A DNA stretch of 64,000 nucleotides, from assembly GCF_001050515.1 (NCBI RefSeq), contig NZ_CAHS01000013.1, positions 186,001 to 250,000 of the forward strand. Direction: 5' to 3'. The notes beneath the pieces are model-generated. The model made no database searches, was not told the DNA's origin, and saw nothing but the letters and a program-made list of their open reading frames with translations. The stretch's first letter is position 1. Each line of letters opens with the position of its first letter. The position numbers were made by a program, and so were the translations under genes. Shown here piece by piece: positions 26,742 through 36,717 of this stretch. The DNA is from Erwinia piriflorinigrans CFBP 5888. Its GTDB lineage: Bacteria > Pseudomonadota > Gammaproteobacteria > Enterobacterales > Enterobacteriaceae.

Positions 26742-27902
26742 TTGGTAGCGATAAAAATGTATCCGGCAAAGGATGGGGATGCTTTTCTTATTATTTGCGA
26801 TGAGGAAAAAAGTGCATTTCTGATTGACGGAGGCTACGCGGAAACGTTCAGGCAACATATTTTGCCTGACTTACGTGAGCTGAGTTTTAACGGTTACCGG
26901 TTACGTCTGGTCATGGCAACACATATTGATTCAGATCACATTGGTGGTCTCGTGGACTTCTTTCTTGTAAATGGACACGCAGCAGAGCCTGCAGTGATTA
27001 CTGTTGACCGCGTATGGCACAACAGCCTCAGGGCGATGACGAGACCCGAAAATAATGCACAAAAAGTGGATTCCCGAGAAATCACTGACTTTTTGAGACG
27101 GAGATATCATGTCGAAGCCGATAAAGCCAAACCGCATGAAATCAGCGCGCGTCAGGGGAGTTCACTGGCTGCCAGCCTTCTGGCTGGCGATTATCATTGG
27201 AATGAGGGAAAAGGGTATCAGTGTATCTGCACCGGTACCTCCATTCCCAACTTGATGTGCGATAACAGTCTAACAATTCTGAGCCCCTCTAAGGAGAGAA
27301 TTTCAGCGCTCTGCCTGTGGTGGCGCAGACAACTTGCATCGCTGGGCTTTTCGGGACGGTCCTCCTCGAGTGAGGCATTTGATGATGCTTTCGAATTTTT
27401 TTGTAAAAGGGAAGCATCTCAGGTTCCTCTTCCGCATGTCATCAATGCAAGAACACCGTTGCTTGAGAGGGATTATGCACGGGATACCTCGCCAACAAAT
27501 GGCAGTTCGATAGCGTTCAGTCTGGTGCTCAATAAGAAGAGAATATTGATGCTAGGAGATGCCTGGGCGGAAGAAGTTGTGACATCTCTGGGTGCCAGTG
27601 GGGCGTCCCATCATTTTGATATCATTAAAATCTCACATCACGGTAGTATTAGAAACACAAGCCCGAATCTTTTAAAGATCATAGATGCTCCTGTGTACCT
27701 GATCTCAACCGACGGAAAAAAGCATGCCAGACACCCTAACCTGGCGGTTCTGAAAGCGATTGTGGACAGACCTGCGGCGTTTACGCGAACGCTCTATTTT
27801 AACTATGCCAACAGCGCATCTGCTTTTATGAAAAATTACCTTTCTGCAAGTGGTGCACAATTCAGAATCATTGAAGGATCAACGGATTGGATAACACTGT
27901 GA
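26742..27902 (+). CDS. avs1a: MBL-fold hydrolase, AVAST type 1 component (Avs1a-like)
   Basis: A 386-aa metallo-beta-lactamase-fold protein of the ComEC/Rec2-like kind. The TTG at 26742 is preferred because AAGGAGG lies 5 bp upstream; the next in-frame ATG is at 26757. FLIDGG precedes the metal motif HIDSDH (residues 61-66), and later metal-ligand candidates are MLGDAW and ISHHGS. The following gene encodes a trypsin-STAND protein and starts inside the last codons of this one. The trio MBL, protease-STAND and small third protein matches AVAST type 1, which was characterised from Erwinia. The precise role of this subunit is inferred. Confidence 0.82.
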   Translation: MVAIKMYPAKDGDAFLIICDEEKSAFLIDGGYAETFRQHILPDLRELSFNGYRLRLVMATHIDSDHIGGLVDFFLVNGHAAEPAVITVDRVWHNSLRAMTRPENNAQKVDSREITDFLRRRYHVEADKAKPHEISARQGSSLAASLLAGDYHWNEGKGYQCICTGTSIPNLMCDNSLTILSPSKERISALCLWWRRQLASLGFSGRSSSSEAFDDAFEFFCKREASQVPLPHVINARTPLLERDYARDTSPTNGSSIAFSLVLNKKRILMLGDAWAEEVVTSLGASGASHHFDIIKISHHGSIRNTSPNLLKIIDAPVYLISTDGKKHARHPNLAVLKAIVDRPAAFTRTLYFNYANSASAFMKNYLSASGAQFRIIEGSTDWITL

Positions 27903-30900
27903 GATATGCTGCTACTGAAACTGAAATAAGGAACGCAACTGTACTCATTGAATGCGCGGGTTACACTGGTTCCGGAACCCTGATCGCAGCAGACAAGGTC
28001 CTTACGGCTGCACATTGTGTAGTATCGGATGATCCTGAGACACCAATTACAGTGACATTTTTTGGTGCGGATGAAGACGTCTGTGTCAATGCGACAATTT
28101 CAGAAATAGATACATCGTGCGATGCCTGTCTGCTAACACTTTCTGACTCTGTCGACATTCCGCCTATTACACTTATGACACAGCCGGAGCGAGAGGGAAG
28201 CCAATGGAAAGCCTTTGGCTATCCGGCATCACGCAATGGGCCATCACATTATCTTCATGGCACTATAAGTCAGATTTTACCAAGGCTTTTCCATGGCGTT
28301 GATATGGATTTGTCGGTCAGTGCCGATTGTGTTCTGGAAGAGTACAGTGGAGTTTCTGGTGCCGCCATTCTATCAGAAAATAAATGCATTGCGATGGTGC
28401 GCATCAGGATGGATGGTGGACTAGGTGCAGTAAGTCTTGATAAGTTAAGCGGTTTGCTGATTCGAAACGGCCTCATCCCAGATGACATTGCATCCCTGCC
28501 AGATTCATCACTGTCGGGTGAAGTTGTCCTGAACCGCACAGAATTTCGCGACAACTTTGAATCGTTCGTCCTGGAGCACAAGGGACGTGCAGTGCTTTTG
28601 GAAGGTAGTCCCGGCTCTGGTAAGACTACCTTCTGCCGCCATTATCAGCCCCGTAGTGAGCAACTCGCAGTGGCGGGTGTCTATGAATTTACACCGGAAG
28701 ACGGTGCTGGTACGACATTCAAAATTCTTCCTGAGGTATTTGCCGATTGGCTGCATAACCAGGTTTCTATACTGCTTTCAGGTAGGCCTGCTCGCAGGGA
28801 GGAAACAGAAAAGATCAATCTGACCCAAAAGGTGTCTGACCTTCTACATACTTTCTCAGATTACTGGAAGCACAAAGGAAAATATGGCGTCATTTTCATT
28901 GATGCTGTGAATGAGGCAAGCGAGTGCGGGGATGAGGCAGTATCGCGCTTTACAGCATTACTGCCGGTGACACTTCCGGAGAACGTCAAACTTGTTTTCA
29001 CCGCACCATCATTATCATCAGCTGGTAAGGCTTTCCGGCACTGGCTCACACCTCAGGATTGTATCAGCCTAACGCTTTTAAGCCATAGGGAGGTGTTACA
29101 GCTAACAGCTCGAGAGCTTAAAACTTCCGCCCCTTCTTTGTCACTACTCACACGAGTTAGTGATATAGCTCAGGGCCATCCACTTTATCTCCGATACATT
29201 CTTGGGTATCTGAAAGCGAATCCGGATCAGGTTAATCTGGAGATATTCCCGGTTTTCAGTGGCAGCATTGAAACCTACTACGAAAGGCTCTGGCAGGGGC
29301 TGGTTAAGGATGAGAGCGCTGTAAATCTGCTCGGTATTCTCTCGCGGATGCGCTGGGGCATTGATATTTCATCACTGATCCCTGTTCTAACACCGCAGGA
29401 ACAGACGGTGTTTGTTCCAACCCTTGACCGTATTCAGCATCTGCTTCTTAATGATAAATCATCAGCATTGTGCCACCAATCATTTGCGGCGTTTATCAAC
29501 AGTAAAACGGCGGTAATTAACTCGCTGCTGCACGGACGCCTTGCCGACTTCTGCCTTACCAGTGGAGAGAGTTATGGCCTGATTAATCGCGCTTATCACC
29601 TGCTCCTAGCCTCTCACGACAGACATCCTGAAGCCGCATTGGTGTGCACGCAGGAATGGGCTGACGCCTGTATCGTCAAGGGGGCTCAGCCGGATATTCT
29701 AATTCACGATATCCGTCAGACCCTGAAGAACACGCTTATTCGTGCCGATGCAGTGGCATCGATTCGTCTGTTGCTGCTTTTCCAACGCATGACCTTCAGA
29801 CACCATTTTTTGTTTCTGCAGTCAGCTTATCACTCAGGCCTTGCCCTGGCTGCACTTGGCAGACCGGATGAGGCCCTTGAGCAGCTCATACCATCTGGAA
29901 GCCTCGTTGTTGATGCAGTTGATGCAATTGTCAGCGCACAGACTCTCGCGCGTATGGGAAACAGTGAACACGCGCTGAAGCTATTGGAAAAGGTGAAGTC
30001 AGCTGTCGACCAAGAATTTGAACGCAATCCCGTCAATCTATCTGATTTTATCGGCCTTTCCCTGGCTTGGGTGAGAGCTGAGCTGATGGCTGGGGTGGTT
30101 GATGGCCACGGACGCACACGCGAGGTTGTTGAGTATTTGTACGGTTGTGGGCAAGTCGTTCGCGATAATTTTGAACAATCAGCGCATAGTAAATCAGCAT
30201 ATACACGCGCTTTTTATCCTCTTCAGGCAGAAATGGAAGCCGTGAACATAGCCTTTAATGACCGCTCCGTATCTTTACGGACGGTTAAAGAAAAGTTTGG
30301 TAGCTTACCGGAAAATATTCTTGATCTGATGCTCAGTTCAGTTATGCGGGCACATGACATCATTCTGCAACATCAGTTGCCGATGCCCCAGCATGCTTTG
30401 CAACCCGTTTGGTACAATCTGGACAGATTACTTCATACTGATATTCCGTATTCGAACGAAATTCGTTTTAATTCATTAAGTAGCCTTATTTTTTTCAATG
30501 CGCCTTCTGCTCTTATTATCAGGATGGCGGGGGTATTTTCTTTCGAAGTAGTACCCGAAATAACGTTGCTCAATGAAGAAAATGAGATAGCAGCAGACAG
30601 CATTGACGTTAGTGAACAGGGACAACTCTGGCTGGTGAGCGCCTACCTTAATGAAACGCAACCCTGTCCCGATATTAAACATCCGAGTCAGGGATGTTCT
30701 GAATGGCTCAAGACATTGACTGAGGCTATTTTTTGGTACAGCGGGCAGGCGCGCCGGGCAGTTATTGACGGCAACGATGAGAAAAAAGAACTGCTTTTAG
30801 TCAAGGTGCAGAATGATATTCTCCCTGCTCTTTCGTACTCGCTGGAAGAGCGCATGGCATGGCCGAATTCATGGGCAATGCCTGAACAGATTATCCCCAT

Positions 30901-33706
30901 GATTTACGAAGAGTTAGTAAACATGTTCGGCGCATGCTGGCCCGATAAGATATCAGTGATCACTGATTTCATTCTGGCTCATACGCCTCAGCAATGTGGA
31001 CTTTATTCCGAGGGGTACAGGCGTTTACTGAACAGAGTTATTCAGACTCTTCTAAATGAGCATCGGTTTTTGGGGCAATCTGATACGACATTTCAACTAC
31101 TTGAGACGTTGCATGCGTTTGTTTCTGCTTTTACTGAGAATCGGCAGGAGCTGGTTCCTGAATTACTGAATATTATTCCAGCTTATATTAGCCTTGATGC
31201 TCCTCAGCTGGCACAGGACACTTACACTGAGCTTTTAGGTGTGTCGATGGGCCCTGACTGGTACAAAGAAGACCAATTTGCCCTCATGACAACTATGCTG
31301 CGCGTGATACCACAGCATACAGACACAAATACTACACTTTCACAAGTTGCAGGATTCCTTGAACATGCTTCGGGTGAAATGACATTTAGGCGTTATGTTA
31401 GGCAGGAAAAATCACAGTTTATTGGCGAACTTATTCGTCGTGGGAATTATGCACACGGGTTTAACTATTATCGTCAGCAGTCCTGCGGATCCCATGAGGA
31501 AATGCTCACCCAACTTAGCCACCCAGCTGCAGATAGCCCTCATCCATTGAAAGGCATGCGGTTCCCGGGGGGAGCGCTGGATGAGGAACATGCTGTAGAA
31601 TGCATTGTCAGTGAACTGCGAAACAGAGTCGACTGGCGGCTTCGCTGGGGACTTCTTGAAATATTCAGCTTTGGCAGTATTGGTAATCTTGCAGTGCCCT
31701 TTGCTGAACTTATCAATGAATTTTCTGCAGACACTGAAGACCTTAATGAAATACCCAAAAGGTTGCACAACATTTTACATGGTGATGTGCCTTTCTCAGA
31801 ACACAGAAATTTTATCAAAAATTTCACAGAGCACCTTGCAGACAACCATAAGCCACTCTTTGCTGAATTTATCAGTTTGCTATCCGAAGACACTAGCGAT
31901 AACGACGTTAAGCCTCCCCCCTCTGGTGATGCTAACCAGAAGGGTACTGATACCTCAGATGATGTGGCAATGCAGCCAGGACTTTTTGGGAAGCGTTCTG
32001 CGATCAATAGGGCTGAAGCCTGCATGGAAAATGCCCGAAAAGCCGCAGCACGCAGAAACACAGTTCGTGCAAGTGAGTTAGCCGTTGAAAGCCTGCATAT
32101 AATTCAGGATGGTGACTGGTCAGTCTGGAGAAAGAACAACCATCTGGCGGAACTTACACGGACGTACATATTGGACAACTCTGCGGATGCAGGTTCGGTC
32201 ATTCGTGCTTATGCTTCGCTTGTAGAAAAAGAACGTTATGCCCCGGCATGGGTAATTGCTAGTCATCTCATCGAAATAGCAGCCAGTAAATTCTCTGATC
32301 AAGAAGCCCAAGCTATTAACCAGATCGTACTTGAACACAACCGCCACATGCTTGGGAATACCGAAGCGGATGCTGCGCATTTTTCTTTTCTTAATGAACC
32401 TGATACCTCAGATGCAGGTGAAGAAACACTCTATTTTCTGTTTTGGCTGCTGGAACACCCACTGAAATTCAGACGCGAACGGGCTCTGGAAGTACTGAAG
32501 TGGCTTGCATCAGACGATGATAAGATTCTGGGCCAATGCGTGACGGAGGCACTCGTTTCAGACATTGCCTCACGAGCTGAAGCACTAATGGCATTGACAG
32601 ACTGGGTGTCAGCTAGATCTCCTCAGCGAATATGGGACTTTATAGTTAAAGAGCGCAGCCTTTTTGAATGGCTTGAAGGCACTACTGCACTAAGCCAAGT
32701 CCATCTCCTGGAGCGAGTAACCAGCAGAGCGGGATTTGTTTTAAGAAATGAGATTGCCGCATTTGAGCGACCCCGAAAGCTTTTACTGACATCAGAAGCC
32801 TCTGGACAACGGAATATTCCAGAAAATTTACCAACATGGGTGCAATCCTTGTCGCAGACCCTTGCCGTGATGGAAAAGCAGGGAATAGATATCCCAGCTT
32901 TGCTTACCTTACTCGAAAAACGGGTTTTACAGCAGAGTGGATTGGCTGATATCACGGTGGCTTTTGAGCTGGAAAAGTTACTTGCGCGTGGTTTTACTGT
33001 GAATAGAACACCAAGTCACCATCGCTGGGAGACGATGGTGCGATTTGCATTAAACCAGATCATACATGAGGCGGCCGCACAGGATGAACTGCAAAACATT
33101 GAACCCTTGCTACGTGCCTGGAACCCCGCGTCAGAGGAGTGTGTTGAGCCGTGGGAGGTTTGTAACCGGGCAAAACAGATTATCTGCGCTGTTATGGAAG
33201 GTAGACATCAGCAAGCTTCGGGCATAGAGGATGGCTTTTTCTTGCATTATCTTGATGAAGTGGAGGTTTCCCGAGAAGGTCAAACGCATCTGGTGGAAAT
33301 CTCAGCGGTGTTAACGACAGCTCATAATGGTCATGAGAGCCTTAGACCAGGTGCAGAAAGCGAATTTAATGCAACACAGACACCTGATATAGAGCGGACG
33401 CTTAGTGTGCACCTTACATGCCAGCGAGTCAAAATGCAGCCTTTGCTTTTTGGGGGAGCTACGCCTGCCGCAGTGTCGAAAAAGTTTATGCAGATGACTG
33501 GAACGTTGCCTTCAGACTTTATTCGCAGGCAATGGCGAAGCGGGCGTTCTCTTAGTAAAAACAGATGGGGGGAACCAATAAGCAGAGGAAGTCTGTTACT
33601 CATGAAAAGAACAACTACCCTCCCTCCAGGACTGGGCTTAGCGTGGTATGTCACTGTCGATGGGAAGTTGATGAATATATTTTCATATGCCCCGAGGAGG
33701 AGATAA
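27887..33706 (+). CDS. avs1b: Trypsin-like protease-STAND NTPase, AVAST type 1 (Avs1b-like)
   Basis: A 1939-aa multidomain immune sensor. TTG at 27887 has GAAGGA 8 bp upstream; a GTG at 27899 overlapping the MBL stop is an alternative. Residues 1-200 are a trypsin-like serine protease: LTAAHC (His43), CDACLLTL (Asp79) and GVSGAA (Ser157). A STAND NTPase follows, with P-loop EGSPGSGKTT (about 239-248) and Walker B GVIFIDAVNEAS (about 334-345). The remaining ~1400 residues are helical, TPR/HEAT-like, the part expected to sense phage protein. By family knowledge Avs1 recognises the large terminase subunit; here that is inference. All three protease residues appear intact. Confidence 0.87.
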   Translation: MDNTVRYAATETEIRNATVLIECAGYTGSGTLIAADKVLTAAHCVVSDDPETPITVTFFGADEDVCVNATISEIDTSCDACLLTLSDSVDIPPITLMTQPEREGSQWKAFGYPASRNGPSHYLHGTISQILPRLFHGVDMDLSVSADCVLEEYSGVSGAAILSENKCIAMVRIRMDGGLGAVSLDKLSGLLIRNGLIPDDIASLPDSSLSGEVVLNRTEFRDNFESFVLEHKGRAVLLEGSPGSGKTTFCRHYQPRSEQLAVAGVYEFTPEDGAGTTFKILPEVFADWLHNQVSILLSGRPARREETEKINLTQKVSDLLHTFSDYWKHKGKYGVIFIDAVNEASECGDEAVSRFTALLPVTLPENVKLVFTAPSLSSAGKAFRHWLTPQDCISLTLLSHREVLQLTARELKTSAPSLSLLTRVSDIAQGHPLYLRYILGYLKANPDQVNLEIFPVFSGSIETYYERLWQGLVKDESAVNLLGILSRMRWGIDISSLIPVLTPQEQTVFVPTLDRIQHLLLNDKSSALCHQSFAAFINSKTAVINSLLHGRLADFCLTSGESYGLINRAYHLLLASHDRHPEAALVCTQEWADACIVKGAQPDILIHDIRQTLKNTLIRADAVASIRLLLLFQRMTFRHHFLFLQSAYHSGLALAALGRPDEALEQLIPSGSLVVDAVDAIVSAQTLARMGNSEHALKLLEKVKSAVDQEFERNPVNLSDFIGLSLAWVRAELMAGVVDGHGRTREVVEYLYGCGQVVRDNFEQSAHSKSAYTRAFYPLQAEMEAVNIAFNDRSVSLRTVKEKFGSLPENILDLMLSSVMRAHDIILQHQLPMPQHALQPVWYNLDRLLHTDIPYSNEIRFNSLSSLIFFNAPSALIIRMAGVFSFEVVPEITLLNEENEIAADSIDVSEQGQLWLVSAYLNETQPCPDIKHPSQGCSEWLKTLTEAIFWYSGQARRAVIDGNDEKKELLLVKVQNDILPALSYSLEERMAWPNSWAMPEQIIPMIYEELVNMFGACWPDKISVITDFILAHTPQQCGLYSEGYRRLLNRVIQTLLNEHRFLGQSDTTFQLLETLHAFVSAFTENRQELVPELLNIIPAYISLDAPQLAQDTYTELLGVSMGPDWYKEDQFALMTTMLRVIPQHTDTNTTLSQVAGFLEHASGEMTFRRYVRQEKSQFIGELIRRGNYAHGFNYYRQQSCGSHEEMLTQLSHPAADSPHPLKGMRFPGGALDEEHAVECIVSELRNRVDWRLRWGLLEIFSFGSIGNLAVPFAELINEFSADTEDLNEIPKRLHNILHGDVPFSEHRNFIKNFTEHLADNHKPLFAEFISLLSEDTSDNDVKPPPSGDANQKGTDTSDDVAMQPGLFGKRSAINRAEACMENARKAAARRNTVRASELAVESLHIIQDGDWSVWRKNNHLAELTRTYILDNSADAGSVIRAYASLVEKERYAPAWVIASHLIEIAASKFSDQEAQAINQIVLEHNRHMLGNTEADAAHFSFLNEPDTSDAGEETLYFLFWLLEHPLKFRRERALEVLKWLASDDDKILGQCVTEALVSDIASRAEALMALTDWVSARSPQRIWDFIVKERSLFEWLEGTTALSQVHLLERVTSRAGFVLRNEIAAFERPRKLLLTSEASGQRNIPENLPTWVQSLSQTLAVMEKQGIDIPALLTLLEKRVLQQSGLADITVAFELEKLLARGFTVNRTPSHHRWETMVRFALNQIIHEAAAQDELQNIEPLLRAWNPASEECVEPWEVCNRAKQIICAVMEGRHQQASGIEDGFFLHYLDEVEVSREGQTHLVEISAVLTTAHNGHESLRPGAESEFNATQTPDIERTLSVHLTCQRVKMQPLLFGGATPAAVSKKFMQMTGTLPSDFIRRQWRSGRSLSKNRWGEPISRGSLLLMKRTTTLPPGLGLAWYVTVDGKLMNIFSYAPRRR

Positions 33707-33987
33707 TGAAATACAGTTCAATGGAAACGCCAAAAACGCGAGAGGAATTTGAGGCTCGCTGTTTTCACCTGCTCAATGCGATCAAGTTAGGACGGTATCA
33801 TGGCATTCCGGGTGAAGGTAACAAAGAGCAGGTTCCTTTTCTCCCTAACGGACGAGTTGATCTGGCAAACATTGATACCATGACTCGCCTCTCGATGAAC
33901 TCGTTATATGATTTCCACTATAACAGGGATAATTATCCGCAGTTTGATCTCTCTGAAAATGACGAGAATGAAGAGGCTACGGATTGA
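33706..33987 (+). CDS. avs1c: Small third protein of AVAST type 1-like operon (Avs1c-like)
   Basis: A 93-aa acidic protein starting at 33706 with a strong GAGGAGG RBS and a one-base TAATG overlap with the STAND gene. Visible segments are REEFEARCFHLLNAIKLGRYH, PFLPNGRVDLANIDTMTRLS and an acidic tail (SENDENEEATD). It has no signal peptide or membrane segment. Its size and position match the third gene of AVAST type 1 operons; its molecular role is not known to me. Confidence 0.75.
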   Translation: MKYSSMETPKTREEFEARCFHLLNAIKLGRYHGIPGEGNKEQVPFLPNGRVDLANIDTMTRLSMNSLYDFHYNRDNYPQFDLSENDENEEATD

Positions 33988-34166
33988 GCTGGCCGATAGA
34001 ATAATGTGCTTGGATCTTAGAGGGGCTTCCAAAGAATTAGAACGCTAAGGTTGCCAAAGTTGTGTACGAAAAATGATTGATTTGGTTGAACGCTAAAAAG
34101 AAAGTGAGTAGCGGTTTGAAGCCAGGCTACGAGCTTATATAAACATTCTGCTTACAGGAGAAAGTC

Positions 34167-35078
34167 ATGGAAGCTGCTCGTGATAAACGTACCCACGAGA
34201 TTGTTGAGGCAGAGGATCTTTGGTTGCTTGATAGCGTTGATACTAAAGGCTACGTGTGCTGGGGATGTGGAATTGAGATGTACCCTTCCGCCTGGCAAAA
34301 AAGCAGTAAGAAAAGACCATCGTTTAATAAAATTCCGGGAAATGAACATATTAACTGCGATGCTGATGCTGAAAGCACGGTTGTTAAACAGAGTCAGAAG
34401 AAAAGCGTCCGCCACTTGCTGGACAGCGCACCGGGTTTGATGCCCGCTGGGCTAAAACTGATTGAACGACGACCAGTTGTTGATCCAGACGCTACTGGCA
34501 GCGAAAACAAACCCAGTTCGACGCGTTCAGCATCGTCAACATCCAGTGAGGGTAATGCCCCGGCAAGGCAATCCCGTCGTCCGGTGAATGCTATTCGCCA
34601 GATTTGTAGGGCGTTTATTCGCTTCCCGTATGATCATGGTATGTCATTAAACATACCGGGCATTGATGCTGATACTTACATGACCGTCTTTAAAAAACTT
34701 AAAGATCCTATTCAATCCTACCCTGATCGCCGAGTTTTCTATTCACAGTTGTTGTGGCAGAATTTTGAACATGATGACAACAGGCTTATTATCCCGTTGT
34801 CGGGCGAGTGGGCTAAAGATGAATTTGGGAAACTTAAACCCTCGCGGAGTTACAAACTCCACGTGGAGTGGGCCAACTGGTCGCAGGCTAAACGTACAGC
34901 GCTTCAGAACGAACTAGAAGCCGCCCAGGAAGAAGCGAAGGATGCGGGGAAGAAAAAGCTAAAGGACAGGGCGCATGTTTTCTTCATCGGTGAGCAAAGT
35001 GCCGATGACCACGAGATCTTCTACGTTACCGACTACCGGCTAATTTGCGCAATTATGGGGCATTTCACTCGTCAATGA
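34167..35078 (+). CDS. Unknown protein with CoiA-like zinc-finger pattern
   Basis: A 303-aa protein with a good RBS (AGGAGAAAGTC). Residues about 28-68 carry a possible zinc site, CWGC then EHINC, with intervening PSAW and KKRPSFN; this resembles zinc domains of CoiA-like and other defence-associated proteins. A Ser/Thr-rich linker (about 110-140) leads to a C-terminal domain of about 160 residues beginning RQICRAFIRFPYD and ending EIFYVTDYRLICAIMGHFTRQ. It stands alone 180 bp after the AVAST operon and is convergent with the YfjJ-like gene. Function unknown; it may be defence or element-specific DNA metabolism. Confidence 0.7.
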   Translation: MEAARDKRTHEIVEAEDLWLLDSVDTKGYVCWGCGIEMYPSAWQKSSKKRPSFNKIPGNEHINCDADAESTVVKQSQKKSVRHLLDSAPGLMPAGLKLIERRPVVDPDATGSENKPSSTRSASSTSSEGNAPARQSRRPVNAIRQICRAFIRFPYDHGMSLNIPGIDADTYMTVFKKLKDPIQSYPDRRVFYSQLLWQNFEHDDNRLIIPLSGEWAKDEFGKLKPSRSYKLHVEWANWSQAKRTALQNELEAAQEEAKDAGKKKLKDRAHVFFIGEQSADDHEIFYVTDYRLICAIMGHFTRQ

Positions 35079-35088
35079 ACCTGAGAAA

Positions 35089-35109
35089 GCCTTCCCACGC
35101 AGAGAAGGC
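35089..35109. terminator. Hairpin between convergent genes
   Basis: GCCTTC / GAAGGC, a 6-bp stem with a 9-nt loop, lies in the 43-bp gap between two convergent genes. On the minus strand it is followed by TTTCTC only, so termination strength is uncertain. Confidence 0.4.
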
Positions 35110-35121
35110 CTATTCAAATTG

Positions 35122-35736
35122 CTATTTCCGGCTACAGCCAAAGTTCCTTTCACCCTTTTCGTAAATTTTACTGTCAAGCTTGGTCAGGTAATCCAGGCGC
35201 ACAAATAGCATGCCATAGTTATAGAGATAATCAGGTGAATATTTGTCCAGAATATATTTGCAGTTCTCAGGAAAATGAACCAGCGCTGGGTAGTCATCCA
35301 GTTCCATTCCTAATGCACTGTACCAGGCTTTGGTGATCATCCCTTTCAACGAGTCTTCGCTCTTGTCGTCTCCCAAGTAGTAATACGCCTGCTTGTTAAA
35401 CACCAGACAGGTATGGAAGTGGCATTTCCCTGACCCACTGAATTCTTTGGCCCACATACTACGTAAGGTATTAGGATGAACCCTGACTCCGTTACGCTCC
35501 CTGCGCCGCTCGCTGGCTTCCAGTATCTCATTCGATGAGTTAATAAACCGGGATATTGCTCCTGGTTCGCGATTGTGGAAGCAGCAAACTGTATCTTCAA
35601 GGTTAGGGGGGTAATGAAGATCAACACGCAAAGCCATTATGCTGCTAAATTCGTTGTTCGCGTTTTCAATTACCTCAATCATTTGATCAAGATTATCTTC
35701 GTTGTGTAATCCGTGTGTCCCTCTGTACGTTCTCAT
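35122..35736 (-). CDS. YagK/YfjJ-type (inovirus Gp2-like) protein
   Basis: A 204-aa protein with the C-terminal pattern of the YagK/YfjJ family: SIMALRVDLHYPP, KCHFHTCLVFNKQAYYYLGD and ITKAWYSALG. These motifs resemble rolling-circle replication initiators (HUH-like HFH), and E. coli CP4-57 carries yfjJ near its alpA. It probably acts in replication of the excised element (inference). It is separated by a 275-bp AT-rich spacer from the recombinase-like gene; that spacer holds two imperfect copies of a GGGTATA-type sequence that could be replication iterons. Confidence 0.8.
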   Translation of the reverse strand: MRTYRGTHGLHNEDNLDQMIEVIENANNEFSSIMALRVDLHYPPNLEDTVCCFHNREPGAISRFINSSNEILEASERRRERNGVRVHPNTLRSMWAKEFSGSGKCHFHTCLVFNKQAYYYLGDDKSEDSLKGMITKAWYSALGMELDDYPALVHFPENCKYILDKYSPDYLYNYGMLFVRLDYLTKLDSKIYEKGERNFGCSRK

Positions 35737-36011
35737 AATATATATACCTGTGTAATTGATCCTACAGTCTATAGGGGGCCGTATTAGTTATCACCACACA
35801 GGCAGGGCTATACTTACCCAGGATTAGGGGTATATACTGGCATCAGATCTTAGTATGGACACTGATTGTTAATAGCACCCTTAGTTATCCATTAACTGGG
35901 AGTAAGGGTATACAGCCATTATAATACCATTTCCTACATCTAAATTTTAGATGAAGTTAGCCCCAGCCTGTGATGACTGTTTAAAAGTTACTCTGCAATT
36001 AGGTTGCTGAA

Positions 36012-36566
36012 TTAACCGATAATTCCGTTTCTCCAATTTCGTTTAACTGTGGATAAGCTGACTCCTAATTCTCTTGCTACCTCTGATTGTTTATACCCTT
36101 TCAACTTGAGTGTGTAGATGCTGAGTTTATGCTGACTGCCTTCTTTTCGTCCAAGCGGTTTCTTGATTGTTCTATGCTTGCTTCTGCTTGATTTAAGATT
36201 CTGAATGTCTATCCCTTTTTGTACCGATATTAGAAAAGACATACAGCTTTCAGCAGATGGTTCAATTCTGCTATAGGGATGATAACAGTAGACGTTGATA
36301 TCTTTCTTGAAGCAAGAAAACAGCGTGTCCAACACATCATCAATGGTATCTCCCAGACTGTTTAAATCTGTCAGAACGAGTGTGTCTCCTTTGCCTATTT
36401 TTTTTATGAGTTCTTTTAATATTCGCCGCCCATACCCAGCAATCTCAATTGCCACATTTCCCTCTGGAATTGCAAACTCCTTATTTATCTCTAGGTAGGT
36501 AGGGTGTTTCTTTATTTCTCTTACTTCTTTTGAGTTTTTGCATAACTGATAGTGGAAAAAATTCAC
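36012..36566 (-). CDS. Serine-recombinase-like protein lacking catalytic residues
   Basis: A 184-aa protein with the resolvase/invertase fold pattern: GDTLVLTDLNSLGDTIDDVL (residues 60-79) aligns with the family block around DRLGRS, and the C-terminus is an HTH (YKQSEVARELGVSLSTVKRN). The catalytic Ser motif (YxRVS) is absent from the N-terminus and the conserved Asp-Arg...Arg of DRLGR is replaced by N-S...D. It is therefore probably not an active recombinase but a DNA-binding regulator or an architectural factor derived from one. It stands alone on the minus strand in the right third of the island. Confidence 0.75.
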   Translation of the reverse strand: MNFFHYQLCKNSKEVREIKKHPTYLEINKEFAIPEGNVAIEIAGYGRRILKELIKKIGKGDTLVLTDLNSLGDTIDDVLDTLFSCFKKDINVYCYHPYSRIEPSAESCMSFLISVQKGIDIQNLKSSRSKHRTIKKPLGRKEGSQHKLSIYTLKLKGYKQSEVARELGVSLSTVKRNWRNGIIG

Positions 36567-36717
36567 ATCTATGATCTCCGTGACAAAGGTGAGTGCATGC
36601 AGAGCAAGCGATCCTCACTTTTGTTGTTGAAAATAATTATCATCTGTCATAGTGGCTAGTCTAAACCCACTAATAGTAATGTCGATTTTTAATAACTTGG
36701 GTGTCATTAATTATTTT

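Noticed and set aside
36012-36566. Active invertase acting on the fim switch
   Set aside because: Catalytic serine and arginines are missing; the fim switch has its own tyrosine recombinases nearby.
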